Shown here one piece after another: positions 33,555 to 45,184 of a stretch of 64,000 bases of DNA. The position numbers and the translations under genes are program-made. The stretch is from assembly GCA_023014365.1 (NCBI GenBank), contig JAEBUN010000007.1:1736001-1800000 (forward strand), given 5' to 3'. This stretch comes from Lepiota brunneoincarnata (taxonomy: Eukaryota; Basidiomycota; Agaricomycetes; Agaricales; Agaricaceae). Below the pieces are notes generated by a model that saw nothing but the letters and a program-made list of their open reading frames with translations, did no database searches and had not been told where the DNA came from. Every line of letters begins with the position of its first letter. Position 1 is the stretch's first letter.

Positions 33555-33987
33555 TTACTTATTGTCTCCAGAGGGGCCAGGCGACTGTGCAGCATCATCT
33601 TCCATCAAGTCCTGCACCTCCTCTTCCGAGGTGGCCCTGATGCTCTCCTCCAAACCCTCAGTCTCCATAACATTTCCACTTGACCAATTACAATCCACCT
33701 GTGCCTCCCAACACCACAGTTGCTCATAATGGCCTGCCACCTGCTCCACCTTGTCCACCTTCTCCCCCAATTGAGTGATGTACTGCTCAAGCCATACCTC
33801 CAGGATGTTGACCTTTTTGATGGTCTCCTGGTGTTTTTCCTCAATGAGCCATTTCAACTCTACAACACCCACTGATTAGCATACATCACAATACAGGACT
33901 CCTTACTTACCCTCAAACTGTTGGCCTGACAACCCTGCCAGCCCTGCTCGGCTCCATCTCCTCTTGGCTTCTGCATTGTTTCTTCAT
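33555..33987 (-). pseudogene. Antisense coiled-coil gene of Gyp5, copy 1
   Basis: Convergent to the integrase. Exon 1 is 33987-33911 (ATGAAGAAACAATGC); intron 33910-33860 (51 nt) has GTAAGT, branch-like GCTAATC and GTAG; exon 2 is 33859-33555, TAA at 33557-33555. The product would be about 126 residues: a short N-terminus, a heptad-type helix (LIEEKHQETIKKVNILEVWL, KVDKVEQV) and an acidic tail ending SPGPSGDNK. Exon 1 carries one extra base compared with copy 2, so this copy is frame-shifted. Family not recognised. Confidence 0.6.
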
Positions 33988-34089
33988 TTTACTACACCAA
34001 TGGCAACTCCTGGTGTTACTGAAACCCTATCAGTATGTATCCTGGAAACCTTCAAAAAACAACTCACCTGCCAGCAACCTTGCACAAAT

Positions 34090-34528
34090 CCAGAGCTTAA
34101 CCATTATACTTTGGCTTCTCAACTCCATGTGCACTCCACATAACAACCCTCTGCCCTCCGACTCAGCCCCAACTTGCTCCAACTGTAACCCATTGCCCTG
34201 ATCACATGACCATCTCCACATATGCTGTGGTCACCTGACCCTCGGTGACTCTACTTTCCAGTTCTCCAATCCCTGTCCATAACCAGGGGATGTTATTAGT
34301 CTCCATACCCATACCGATCTCCATTCTATTCATAATCCATTTGTAATCTGTTTGTAACCATATCGGTCTCCACTTTGCTCTGTCCATAGTCAGTACAAGT
34401 CATAGTTCGTAAGACCAGTAGTATATATACCATAGGTACTTGACTTGTACTCCTCAGTCTGATAATTGAATTGAGCAGTGGACCAGCTCCCTGTTCCATA
34501 TCCTCTCCTCTGTTCTGCCTCACTCCAC
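34090..34528 (+). repeat. RepZ copy 2 (LTR-like)
   Basis: Matches 12207-12641; TATATATACC near 34425. Lies between the Gyp5 antisense gene and the flank of Gyp1-d. Confidence 0.55.
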
Positions 34529-34699
34529 TTTGGCCCTGACCACCTGAAATATGGACTTGGACAGTAGGAGAGCACAGCATATAAGCTGAGGCCACAAGTC
34601 CAACCCCCCACCCAAAGTACTCTGCCTCAGTCCCAAAGTCTACATACTGACTTCACCCTGTCCCCCAGTTACCTTATATCAAGGATACCACCCCGACCC
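34529..34699. other. Short unassigned flank of Gyp1-d
   Basis: No gene or repeat recognised. The last five bases GACCC (34695-34699) are the left target-site duplication of Gyp1-d. Confidence 0.6.
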
Positions 34700-35397
34700 T
34701 GTTATGATCCGTGCTCCTTCTGTATCCGAAGATAACTGGAGACGGCCTTCAATCACTCTACAAGGTGTCCGAGACGGTTGGCCTTATAGAGCTTAGTGGA
34801 TCGCACTCAATGAGATAACGAGGGAAGACGCCAAGTTAAGGCAGAGAGGTAAACGACCGCTGTTAACAAGATTAAAGCTTAGGGCTTTAATCTCTACTTG
34901 TACAGGCCTTATATACCTATGAGGTGCTATATACTCGTTATAGGTTACTTGGCTGTTCTACTGGTCGTGCGCAGTCCTGACCATGATGCACATCCTGGCT
35001 GATGGCATCCTAGTGTTATTTATATTACAATGAGTCAGTACTCTTGCTACTGCTGTGCGATGTTCCATCGCTTTCCTCTGACTCATAATCTTCTTCTCCC
35101 GATTGTATCTCCATGGAGTCCTCTCCGTTCTCGCTCTCCATTCTCTCAGTGCTTCCATCCGTATCGGAGGTTGGGTTGGTTGATCCATGGTTATCTTCCT
35201 CGTCCTCGGGGTATTCCAAAATATCCTCCAAGGTTATCTCCATTCCTGCTTCTCTCGCCAGGTCCTGCATGGCGGTGTAATATTCCCCTTCCTCGTCTTC
35301 GTATTCTTGTGCCCGTAGTTGGTCTGTAGTCTCCTGTACCCATCTTGTAAAGTCGAACAATAATTCTTGTTCCTCCCGGTCTGGACTGTTCATAACA
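34700..35397 (-). repeat. Gyp1-d 3' LTR
   Basis: Plus-strand TGTTATGATCC...TTCATAACA. It holds the last 124 codons of ORF4 (35397-35025). Confidence 0.96.
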
Positions 35398-36552
35398 TTA
35401 TCCCCTTCGTAAGGTCTGATGTCCTCATCAGACATATCCTCAGTATAATCCGACAGGCTCTCCTGTAATGTTTGATTTGGCGATGGGGTCCCAGTCGAAG
35501 TATGGGTCGGGTTCTGGGGAGTCGCTTCGGTAGCTTGGTGGTCTGGGGATGGCGGGTCTTGGGTGAGGTCGATGACGATGGGTTCTCTGGAGCGAATGGT
35601 GGCGGGTGCGCCGAAGGATCGATTCAGGAAGTCGGTGGCTTCTGCTAGCAGATGTGGTGGTGGCGTTGGTGGTCGGAATGACGACGGGGGCATTTTGAAT
35701 TCGGGTGCGGAGGGGTCTGGCTGAAGCGGGGCGCTGCTCGGTGCTTGCAACAATGTGTCGAATATTGTTGTTTGTGGTTTCGCGTGTGAGGGATCGAGCT
35801 CTGCTTGGTATTCCTCGTGGGCGGCAATACAGGCCAGGTACCATACTTGCGGGTTGATGCTGGTAAGGGTTTCTCTCGCAGTGCTTCTTGTAATGGCCTG
35901 GGGCAATCTTTCGACAATATCGACATTGGTAGCGCGGGCATCCTGCTTTGATATGGCCGAATCAACGGCAGCAATTGCAGCGAGTTCGGGTGGTGGATAA
36001 GTGAGTGGTGGTAGTCCCGATGGGGGCGTCATTAGAAGCAGATATAGCTTGTACAACACTTGATGGTTGGTTACTCGTATCCACCATGGGAGGGTTGGAA
36101 GGTTGGGTGGTGGTCCCGATAGGTAGGATAGGGCGGTCCTGACTTCCGCTTCCATTGCTTGGGCTTGGGATCGGACTCTCGAACGGGAATTCGGTGAGAG
36201 CGGTTGATAGCATGGCAGAAATGGTATTGCGGTCCTGTTCCTCTGTTGCGCTAGAAAGAATAGTGGCGCATAGTTTTTCGAATTCTGTTGCTCGGTCGTG
36301 GACGAGGCGCTTGTGATACAGAAGAGCAGTAAATGTCTTCCAGCAGGTGTCGACCAGGGGTACCATTGCTGGACTGCGTTTAAGACGGGTTCCGGTAATA
36401 TGAAAGGGAACTTTGTGTAAAAGGATGGATCGTATCTCGGGTTGGTTGGAGGGAAGGAAGGTATGCCGGATGATATAAGGACTGTTGGTCCTGTCTGGTT
36501 GGTCGTCAGCGGTATCAGTGGCAGGGTTAGGTTGGCTATTTCCTGTGACGCG
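35025..36552 (-). pseudogene. Gyp1-d ORF4, ending inside the 3' LTR
   Basis: The frame is open from after a TGA (at about 36555, CGA in Gyp1-e) to TAA at 35025; the first later Met is at 36155. It contains WYLACIAAHEEYQAELDPSH, a Pro-rich part, REPIVIDLTQDPPSP (a VIDLT core followed by Asp), DYTEDMSDEDIRPYEGD, and the LTR-encoded acidic domain from MNSPDREEQE to KSTDSL. Function unknown; the core resembles a SUMO-interacting motif. Confidence 0.55.
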
Positions 36553-36654
36553 GTTCACCAGGGATATGATTCTTTCCCGGATGAGAAGGCATCCATCGTT
36601 GTCTGGCTCTGGGAGGTCTGGAGTGGTTGCTCAAGTGTTGGGTGGTTGGGTCAT
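35440..36654 (-). pseudogene. Gyp1-d ORF3: zinc-knuckle protein with two stops
   Basis: 405 codons in one frame from MTQPPNT to SNITGEPVGLY (stop 35442-35440). TGA at codon 8 and TGA inside the first knuckle (CNCCR then stop) both stand at CGA-type positions. Between them LVDTCWKTFTALLYHKRLVH and the following helices are open; the second knuckle CRYCRKIAPGHYKKHC is intact. The frame starts within the Pol C-terminus. Confidence 0.65.
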
Positions 36655-39600
36655 TGGTGGGGTTGTCTAATTTGTGGGCCCTTTTATATTCTTCAATGAC
36701 TTCTTTGGCGTTCTCCAGGTTTGCTTCTGGCTCCCCGGAATCCTCAGTGGGAAGGTATCCTTTCCATCTGACTAGGAATTGATACTTGTTCCGGAATTTT
36801 CTGTGGCGCAGTATTGACTCGACCTCGTATTCTTCTTCTCCATTTACAAGGTCGGGTGGTGGGGCTGTGTTGTATTCCCCATGTGTGTCGTTCTCTTCTG
36901 CAGGCATTAGGAGGCTCGCATGAAACTTGTTGTGGATCTTCCATTTGGTGGGTAATTTTAGTTCATAGGTTACAGGTCCGAGTTTTCTTGTTATGGTGAA
37001 GGGACCTTCTCGGCGTTGGGCCAGTTTCTTTGAGGCGTACTGAATTGGGAGGTTGCGGTTGTCGAGCCAAACCTTCTGTCCAACTTTTAGATTGATATCT
37101 GGCCGGTTATATCTTGCAGCCATTTTTAGTCTGGCTTGTTCATGCGCAGCTTGGGCTTCTTGGCGTATCTTGGCGAGGTATTTAAACTTCTCTCCTATTG
37201 CTGGAATGTTCGTTGGCTCCTCGGAGGTCGGAAATCCTTTGGGGCTTGATCCATAGAGGAGTTCAAATGGGGTATGTTGGTGTTCGGCATGTGTTTTTGA
37301 GTTGTGGACGTATTCCAGGAGTGGGAGTGCCTTTACCCATTTGTTCGGGTTCGATGAGCAATAGATGCCAAGGTAGAGTTCTATTTCTTGATTGAATCGC
37401 TCTGTTTGTCCGTCTGTCTGGGGGTGGTAGGCGGTAGAGAGTGCTTGTTCGATTCCAAGTTGTTTGTAGAATTCTTTCATGGATTTGGCAGCGAATCTGG
37501 GGTCGCGATCACTGAGAACTTTCTCGGGAAGGCCAAATCTAGAGAATAGCCGTTTGATAAGAATTTTGGCGATCTTGTCCGCGTTGGCGGTTTTCACAGT
37601 AGGTTCTAGAATTATCCCCTTCGTAAGCTGGTCGACCACGAGCAGTATAGAATCATGGGGTCCGTCCGGGGGTAGGTCTGTGATAAGATCCATCGAGATG
37701 TTCGAGAATGGACGGGTAGAACGGGGTCCAGGGATGGGTTGAAGCGGTGGTTTTAGGGGGTGGCGATTGATCTTGTATTGTTGGCAAGCACCACATCCTT
37801 TGACGTAGTTTTTGACAAATGATCGCATCCCGGGCCAGTAGGCGTATTCCTGGAGTTTTCTAGTTGTTTCTGCGATTCCAGGGTGTCCTGCAGTAGGTGA
37901 GTTGTGTACTCTTTGCAGTAAGCGGCGTCTGAGGTGTAAATCTTGTGGTATAAATAGCTTTCCTTGAACACGTGGGTGTCCTGAGTCATCTTCTTGGGCG
38001 ATGTCGGTCTGTTTCTTTTTCTTCCACAGCGCTTTTATTTCTTTTTTAGTGTTTTCGTCGATAATATGGATATGTTGTGGCTGTTCTGGGGTGAAGAATT
38101 TGTCAGGGAGTGCAACGACCTGTTTGTTGTCTCTTGTCTTGGGTTCATGATCGGGTCGTCTGGAAAGGGCATCTGCTGGTCCATTTTTCTTTCCAGGGAT
38201 ATGTCGGATTTCGATGTCAAATCGTTGCATGTAGGCAATCCATCGGGCTTGTCTTCTGCTGAGGTCTTCAGGTTTTCTCCAGCGGCGAAGGTTGTCGTGA
38301 TCTGACCATACGATGGTCTTGTGTGATGATCCTTCTATGTGGTGACGCCATTCTTTGAGTGCTCGGATAATGGCGAAGAGTTCCTGTTCGGAGCAATGAT
38401 AGTTGCGTTCGGCTGGTGAGAATCCTTTCGAGAAGTATGCAACTGGGTGTTTAACTCCATTGTTGTCGCGTTGAAGTAGGACTGCTCCTGATGCAAATAG
38501 TGATGCGTCGCATTCGATTTCGAAGGGTTTGTCTCAGTCGGGGACCATTAATACCGGTTCGCTTTGGAATTTTCTCTTGAGAGTATCGAAGGCGTTCTGG
38601 CATTCTTCTGTCCATTCGAATTTCTTGGTTTTGGACATTAGGGCATTGAGAGGTTTTGCCCATGTGGCGTATTGGTGTATGAATTTTCGATAGAAGTTGC
38701 AAAATCCTATGAATTTTCGTACGTCGCGCGGGGTAGTTGGTGTTGGCCATTCAGCGATGCCTTTGAGCTTTGCTGGGTCCATCGAAACTGAGTCGGGAGT
38801 GATAATGACTCCTAGATATTCGAGTCGTTGTCGTTCGAATTCGCATTTCTCGGTTTTGAGGTATAGATCGTTGTCCTTGAGTATCTTGAGTACTTCTCTT
38901 GTGAGGCATCGAAGTTCTTGTTTTGTTTTTGCGTGAATGAGGATGTCGTCCATGTAAACGATTACTCCTCCATTGTCGATGAGTTTTCGGAATAATGAGT
39001 CCATCATGGTTTGGAATGTTGCTGGGGAGTTACACATTCCGAAGAACATAACCGTGGGTTCAAATAATCCTCGGGGTGTCCTGAAGGCTCCTTTCCATTC
39101 ATCTCCTTTGCGTATGCGGATGTTGTTGTATCCTGCTCGTACGTCGAGTTTGGTAAAGTATTTTGATCCTCGAAGTTTGTCGAGAATATGAGAGATGAGG
39201 GGGAGGTTGTATGCATTTTTGACGGTATGCTCGTTGAGGTACCTGTAGTCTTGACAGGGGCGTAGTTTTCTGTCTTTCTTTCCTACGAAGAAGAAAGGTG
39301 ATGCCATTGGCGATTCGGATGGTCGAATGTATCCCTTTTGAAGGTTTTCTTCTAGGAACGTGTCGAGTTCCTTTTCTTCATTGAGGGAGAGTCGGTAGGA
39401 CTTCATGGCAATTGGTTTGAATGATTCCTTGAGTTCAATTTTGTGATCCCATGGTTGTTGTGGGGGAAATCGTTCGGCTTGTTTCTTGCTAAATACTGGG
39501 AGGTATTCGTGGAATTCCGTGGGTACGACTTTTCTTGGGTCGTCGTTTTTCTTTTCTCTGTGTTGTACGGCAAGGAATTGTGATGCTGAGGCTTTGAAGT

Positions 39601-40177
39601 TGATTTCTTCGAAGCTTGTGGGTTCTAGGGTGGAGATGTGGTTGAGTTGGTCGTTGTAGATCCAATTGGGTTCCATGGATTGGATGAGTTCTCGGAATAT
39701 AGTGTTGTCCCAACGTTCGTTTCTCCAGCGTAGTTGTTTGGCATCCCAGTCGATGTCTGGGTTGTGTTCTGCAAGCCAAGGGAATCCAAGGATGAGTCTT
39801 GGGCTTCCGAGGGAGACTACTTTTGGTTTGATCTCCATATTCTTCCCGTTAACCGTTAGGTTGAGGGTCGTGTAGTGGGTGGCTGTTCCATTTTCGTTAA
39901 CAGATCCATCAGCATTTTGTACTTCGATGGGTCGATCGAGGGGTGTTGTTTTGAATGAATGTTGTTTGACCATTCCGGGGTCAATGAAGTTTCCTGCTGC
40001 TCCTGAGTCGAGTAGGGCGAGTAGTTCCACGCTTTCGGGTCCTTCCTTAGTGAACTTGTGTTTTCGGATTCGACAGGGTAGATGTATTACGCGTGCTGAC
40101 GATTCCTGTAACTTTACAACATTAATATCATTTTGTGAATAGGAAAGGGAAGGAGGTCTTTGTGGAGGGCTAGACGT
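36536..40177 (-). pseudogene. Gyp1-d Pol, single nonsense codon
   Basis: The same domains as Gyp1-b: protease [12 protein letters not shown] with YMDD (38956-38945), RNase H, integrase with D,D35E, GPF module and chromodomain (VRWKGYLPTEDSGEPE; the Trp after DS is Gly here). One TGA at 38536-38534 (MVPD-stop-DKPFE) splits it where other copies have CGA/AGA. As in Gyp1-b the frame opens with ACG (40177) in GCCACC context, 12 nt after the Gag stop, and has no AUG before the protease active site. Confidence 0.9.
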
Positions 40178-40191
40178 GGTGGCTAGTCTCC

Positions 40192-41264
40192 TTAGGCAAA
40201 ATCCTTAACCAGAGGGGCATCTGGGTGGTTGGATTCATTTGCAAAATGTTCGTAGATGTCCTCGACTTCTTCGTCGGTTGCATCTTCTAGTATGTTGTAT
40301 AGCGAGTTCTTTTTCCTGTAGCTTGCTTGTCTTCTTCTGGATATCGCATTTGACCGGTTTCTGGCATCCAAATTGCGGGGTAATTCGGATCGGCAATATA
40401 TTGTCTTCTTGGTGGGGCATTCGCGGGTGAAGTGTCCAGTCTTGCGGCAGTTGAAGCATCTCTTTTCCTTGAGATCCTTTCTTTGGGCGTCCGTGAGGAT
40501 TGCATTGAGGGCTTCGCGGGTGCGTTCTTGTACCAACTGGTGGAGTCTGTCTTCTTCGGTCTCCTCGTCTTCATCAGCTTCCTCGGCGAGTAGATCTGGC
40601 TCGTCCTCAAAGTCGAGGTTGTAGACTGCTTCGGCGAGTTGGTCAATATCCATTGCGTTAGGGTCTGTTGCTTGATAGGGCAGTGGGACACGGCGCGCAA
40701 AAGCATTTCTTTTCCCTTTAAATGGGCGAGTGCGCGAAGTCGTTGAAAACGAGGGAGTTCCTCGAGTTTGCATATAGTCGCGTTGAGTTTGTAGTATTTG
40801 ATATGCTGTTCGAGCTTGCTTGAACCAGTCGCTGAGTTTGTTTCCTGGATTGAGGCTAATTGTCTTGATTGCGACGGGGCGATCCAGCCTGTTCTTGAAA
40901 TAGTTGACCGCCGCCACTCCATCTCCAAGGTCGGCCTGATAGGCAAGTATCTGGAACTGGGATATGTAATCATCGATATATCGTGCATTCTGTTTGAGGT
41001 GGCGGATTTTGTCCATTGCGTCGGCGGGGACATTGTTTGGGGCGAAGGATGTATCGAGTCCTTCGAGAAATTTCTTCCATGTCGGAAGGGTCTGGCTTCC
41101 ATCAAGTTCTTTGTTTGATTCCAAGAATGCTCCTCTCCATGTTGCGGCAGGGCCGGTGGACATGTATGAAAGGGCGAATTGTATCTTGGTCTTGTCATCG
41201 GAAAAGGCTCCTGGCTTTGCATCGATGTATAGTTGGACTGCATCCTTCCAGAGGCGGAAGTAGT
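40192..41264 (-). pseudogene. Gyp1-d Gag, 5'-deleted
   Basis: Open from the junction at 41264 to TAA at 40192; contains the capsid domain from YFRLWKDAVQ on and the knuckle CFNCRKTGHFTREC. A 190-bp deletion relative to Gyp1-b (its 14784-14973) removes MASSAKIN and shifts the upstream frame, so no proper start remains. Confidence 0.88.
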
Positions 41265-42039
41265 GAGGGGTGAGAATGTTCTTGGGGGTTTCTGTTGCGA
41301 AGTGTTGTCGCTAGTTCTTGTACTTGTTGAGGGTTGAGGACTGGAGGATGGGGTAGATGTTCTATGAATCGGCTCCCCGAGCTTTGAGCGGGTAGAGGTG
41401 GCAGTTCTTTCAGGTGGTGGTTGTTTAGGTAGGGATTGAAGAACTGATGCTGGGGGTGCTGGGTATCCTGGGTCTTCTGTTCGACGTTGAACTCTCTCGG
41501 TAGGTTGTGTAGGGTATGGTGCGGAACCAGAGGGTGAACGAGTGAGGGGTATAGGTTTTGTTTTCTTTTTAGGGTCCGTGGTGGAGGGGGTGTGAAGTCG
41601 GGTTCGGAGTCGGTTGTTGACCAGTCAGAACTGTTGGATTCTTCGTAGTCGGTGGCAAGGGGGTCGTTTCGGTTTGTAGGCAGGGTGAAGAGGGAAGAAG
41701 TCGAAGGTGAAGGTGAGGGTGAATAAACAACGCTTGCGGGTGCGTTATCCCAATTGACGCTTGAAGGTGCGGATGACCTGTATACAACGCTTACGGGTGT
41801 GTTATCCCAATCAACACTTAAAGGTGTGGATGACCTATCAACGCTTTCGGTGCGTCTGACCAAGGGTGCAGAGGGTATGGTGGCCTGCTCTACGGGGGTG
41901 TATCACCGGACAGCGACAAGGCGTGTCGTCAGATACGGTTGGCACTCGGATAGCGATAAAGCGTATCGTCTGTCGGTGTGGAAGGGTAGCGACAAGGCGT
42001 ACCGATACCACGGGGTGTACGATGGAGGTTATCCAAAGG
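41265..42039 (-). other. Gyp1-d leader
   Basis: Leader between primer-binding site and gag. It contains two or three copies of a 45-bp unit with GTTGATTGGGATAAC / AACGCTTACGGGTGT (41720-41840), seen once or twice in other copies. The 222-codon frame 41863-41195 is leader sequence joined to out-of-frame gag and is not taken as a gene. Confidence 0.6.
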
Positions 42040-42051
42040 AAGCTTTAATCT
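42040..42051 (-). promoter_or_regulatory. Gyp1-d primer-binding site
   Basis: Minus-strand AGATTAAAGCTT two bases inside the 5' LTR; complementary to the post-TATA segment AAGCTTTAATCT of the same LTR, as in Gyp1-b. Confidence 0.75.
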
Positions 42052-42053
42052 AA

Positions 42054-42751
42054 TGTTATGATCCGTGCTCCTTCTGTATCCGAAGATAACTGGAGACGGC
42101 CTTCAATCACTCTACAAGGTGTCCGAGACGGTTGGCCTTATAGAGCTTAGTGGATCGCACTCAATGAGATAACGAGGGAAGACGCCAAGTTAAGGCAGAG
42201 AGGTAAACGACCGCTGTTAACAAGATTAAAGCTTAGGGCTTTAATCTCTACTTGTACAGGCCTTATATACCTATGAGGTGCTATATACTCGTTATAGGTT
42301 ACTTGGCTGTTCTACTGGTCGTGCGCAGTCCTGACCATGATGCACATCCTGGCTGATGGCATCCTAGTGTTATTTATATTACAATGAGTCAGTACTCTTG
42401 CTACTGCTGTGCGATGTTCCATCGCTTTCCTCTGACTCATAATCTTCTTCTCCCGATTGTATCTCCATGGAGTCCTCTCCATTCTCGCTCTCCATTCTCT
42501 CAGTGCTTCCATCCGTATCGGAGGTTGGGTTGGTTGATCCATGGTTATCTTCCTCGTCCTCGGGGTATTCCAATATATCCTCCAAGGTTATCTCCATTCC
42601 TGCTTCTCTTGCCAGGTCCTGCATGGCGGTGTAATATTCCCCTTCCTCGTCTTCGTATTCTTGTGCCCGTAGTTGGTCTGTAGTCTCCTGTACCCATCTT
42701 GTAAAGTCGAACAATAATTCTTGTTCCTCCCGGTCTGGACTGTTCATAACA
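42054..42751 (-). repeat. Gyp1-d 5' LTR
   Basis: 698 bp, bounded by TGTTATGA and TCATAACA, next to GACCC (42752-42756). The LTR-encoded acidic frame (42747-42379, 122 codons) is intact here, but lies upstream of the TATA box and so should not be transcribed from this LTR. Confidence 0.96.
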
Positions 42752-42756
42752 GACCC

Positions 42757-44154
42757 TCCACTGTGGTCCCAATCTGCACTGGCTCTAACACCTCCTCCTA
42801 GACAACAGAATCTACATCCCTGATGCCAACAATCTCTGACTTCAGGTCCTCCAGTACAAGCATAATCATGTCCTAGCTGGCCACTTCAGTCAGAATAAAA
42901 TGCTGGAACTCATCCAGCATGAATACACCTGGCCTAGTGTCCACACCTTCATCAAGGATTTCTGTAAGTCTTGTGTCACCTATATGAGGTCTAAACCCCA
43001 GCGCCACTGCCCCTACAGTCTCCTCAAGCAACTCCCCATCCCTGAACACCCTTGGAGTTCAATCTCCATGGACTTCATTAAAAAACTCCCTGCCTCCTCC
43101 AGCTACAATGCCATCCTAGTAATAGTCAACAGACTCACCAAGCAATCCTTATTCATCCCCACCTACGATACTGTCACCTCCTCTGACCTTGCCTGTCTAT
43201 TTGTCCTCCACATCTTCTCCAAGCATGGTGTACCCGAACATGTTACCTCCAACCACAGCTCCAAATTCATCTCTCACTTCTTTTGCTCATTGGGACAAGC
43301 CCTCGACATGAAACTACACTTCACTTCAGGCTACCACCCAGAAGGTGATGGACAGACGGAATGCACCAACCAGACCCTGGAACAATATCTCCAGGTCTAT
43401 TGTAATTACCAACAGGACAATTGGTCCAAATTACTACCACTAGCTGAGTTTGCTTACAACAATGCTCCTAGTGCCACCACTGGTATCTCCCTGTTCTTTG
43501 TTAATAAAGGATACCATCTGAACATCACAGTTCATCCTGAATGCGACCTTGCCTCCACTTGGGCCCACCATTTTGCTGTTGATCTCAATGACCTACATAC
43601 CACCTTGAAGTCTGAAATAGTGCTAGCCCAGCAACACTATCAGACCTCTGCCAATGCCTGCTGACTCCCACCCTGGACTTCAAGGTTGGACAAAAGGTAT
43701 TTGTGAAAGCCCAATTCTTCTACACCACCCATCCTTCCAAAAAACTCTCCAAAAGTTCCTTGGGCCTTATGAGATCATTGCACAAGCAGGTACCCACTCC
43801 TTTACACTCCAACTTCCTGACTCCATACATGGAGTACACCCCATCTTCCATGTTTCCATGCTCAAACCAGCTACACCTAACACCATACCCACCTGATCAG
43901 ACCCACCACCTGTGCTAGTTTCTATCAATGGCAAACCAGAATACAAAATTGCTCACATTGTCAACTCAAAGATCAATTGGTGCCATGCATGCAAACTCCT
44001 CTATAAAGTCATCTGGTTAGGCTACAAAGACACTGAAGAAGAGTCCTCTTGGTTACCAGCTACTGAGCTTGAGCATGCTATAGATCTAGTAGAGGCTTTC
44101 CATTCCTCTTCCCCTGCTAAGCCTGGTCCCCTCCACTCACTCGAACTTCACTGA
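42757..44154 (+). pseudogene. Gyp5 copy 2 integrase with chromodomain
   Basis: From 42900 a 254-codon open stretch: CKSCVTYMRSK zinc part, ISMDFIKKLPASSSYN with first Asp, HVTSNHSSKF where Asp-Arg-Gly-Ser is expected (Asp changed to Asn), YHPEGDGQTECTNQTLEQYL with Glu. Frame breaks at 43664 and 43900. The C-terminal chromodomain-like part is KLLYKVIWLGYKDTEEESSWLP (to 44154). Inactive because the second catalytic Asp is lost. Confidence 0.82.
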
Positions 44155-44222
44155 TCACACATCACACCAAGAAACAACAATTTATTGCACAAAGTTAAAA
44201 AAAGAAAACAACCACCACATAA

Positions 44223-44650
44223 CTACCTATTGGTGTCATCTCCAGAGAGGCCAGGTGACCCATTTGCTTCTTCTATCAGGTCCTGCACCTCCTCTTCCAA
44301 TACAGCCCCAACACTCTCCAAATCCTCTGTCCTTGACACATCCCCACTCAACTATGTCCCATCTATCTGTGCCTCCCAATGCCGTAGTTGCTCATAGCAG
44401 CCAGTGAGCAACTCCACCTTGTCCACCTTCTCCCCCAACCAAGCAATGGCCTTTTCAAGCCACACCTCCATGATGTTGACCTGCTTGAGGGTCTCCTGGT
44501 GTCCTTCTTCAACAAGCCTCTTCAACTCTATGAGACCTGGTCAGCAATCCCCACAATCAATAATCATTATTCACCTTTGAATTGCTGGCTTGACACTGCC
44601 CTGGCCCCACTTGGCTCCATCTCCTCCTGATCCCCACACCACTTCTTCAT
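44223..44650 (-). pseudogene. Antisense coiled-coil gene of Gyp5, copy 2
   Basis: Exon 1 44650-44575 (ATGAAGAAGTGGTGT), intron 44574-44528 (47 nt; GTGAAT, CTGACC, ATAG), exon 2 44527-44223 ending TAG. The exons total 381 nt, i.e. 126 residues, and stay in frame across the splice. One TAG replaces a Trp codon seen in copy 1. The product has a heptad helix (LVEEGHQETLKQVNIMEVWL, KVDKVELL) and an acidic tail (EEEVQDLIEE). Exon 2 has the same length in both copies. Unknown function; cytosolic coiled-coil likely. Confidence 0.62.
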
Positions 44651-44829
44651 CCAGTGAAAAGCAGATACCTTTACAAGATTGAAAACAAAGTTTGTTAACA
44701 AGTTTGCTAATTCCAACTTTATAAGTTTGTGGGGGAGAGGTTGTCACAGATCTCCAGAAATATATTCAATTCTAATGTTTTTAGGGTTTTGGTAAGTTAT
44801 TCTCTTAGTTTCCAACTAGACAGACAGTT
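44651..44829 (+). other. Gyp5 copy 2 tail: polypurine tract and LTR start candidate
   Basis: GTGGGGGAGAGG followed by TGTCACAGATCTCC (from 44742) looks like a polypurine tract next to an LTR start. Gyp2-A interrupts it after CAGTT (44825-44829), and sequence resumes at 59337. Confidence 0.45.
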
Positions 44830-45127
44830 TGTTATCAGAAGCCTTATCAGAAGGACAGTTATTTTTAGCTACATTCCCATGTCACTATGAAACCATCAGT
44901 AGTGTACATCAGAAGGACTATTCTTACCATAGGCCTCATGTTTCTTATCTATGACTCATAGTTACCTTGGTCCAGACTATTATAGTAGGAGTACAGCCAC
45001 ACTTAAAAGTATATAAGGATACAGTACAATACCTTGTACCCTTATCTTAGTGTTATAAAGTTCTTGCCTCCTATACCTCTTTGCTATAACCGGCTGGACT
45101 TATAGTGCTCTGTCATCTCCAAGTCAC
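44830..45127 (+). repeat. Gyp2-A 5' LTR, 3'-truncated
   Basis: It matches the first 298 bp of the 3' LTR with few differences, up to AAGTCAC. Then it jumps to leader sequence (compare Gyp2-C leader), losing the last 85 bp of the LTR and the primer-binding site. Confidence 0.88.
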
Positions 45128-45184
45128 ATTGCAACTCAATTTTTCATTCTTCTAGTGATAATCAATCGCTAGACAACTGCCACC

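Larger units (their letters stand above)
34700..42751 (-). mobile_element. Gyp1-d, full-length young chromovirus
   Basis: Two 698-bp LTRs with only about three differences noticed, and a perfect 5-bp target-site duplication GACCC (34695-34699 and 42752-42756). CpG is largely kept. Lesions: a 190-bp deletion at the Gag start, TGA in Pol at 38536-38534, and TGA codons in ORF3. It therefore needed proteins from another copy if those lesions predate insertion. Confidence 0.96.

Noticed and set aside
41195..41863. 222-codon minus frame at the Gyp1-d 5' end
   Set aside because: It is leader sequence joined by the 190-bp deletion to out-of-frame gag; no domain.
42379..42747. 122-codon acidic frame in the 5' LTR of Gyp1-d as a separate gene
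   Set aside because: It lies upstream of the LTR TATA box and equals the C-terminus of ORF4; only the 3' LTR copy joins the ORF.
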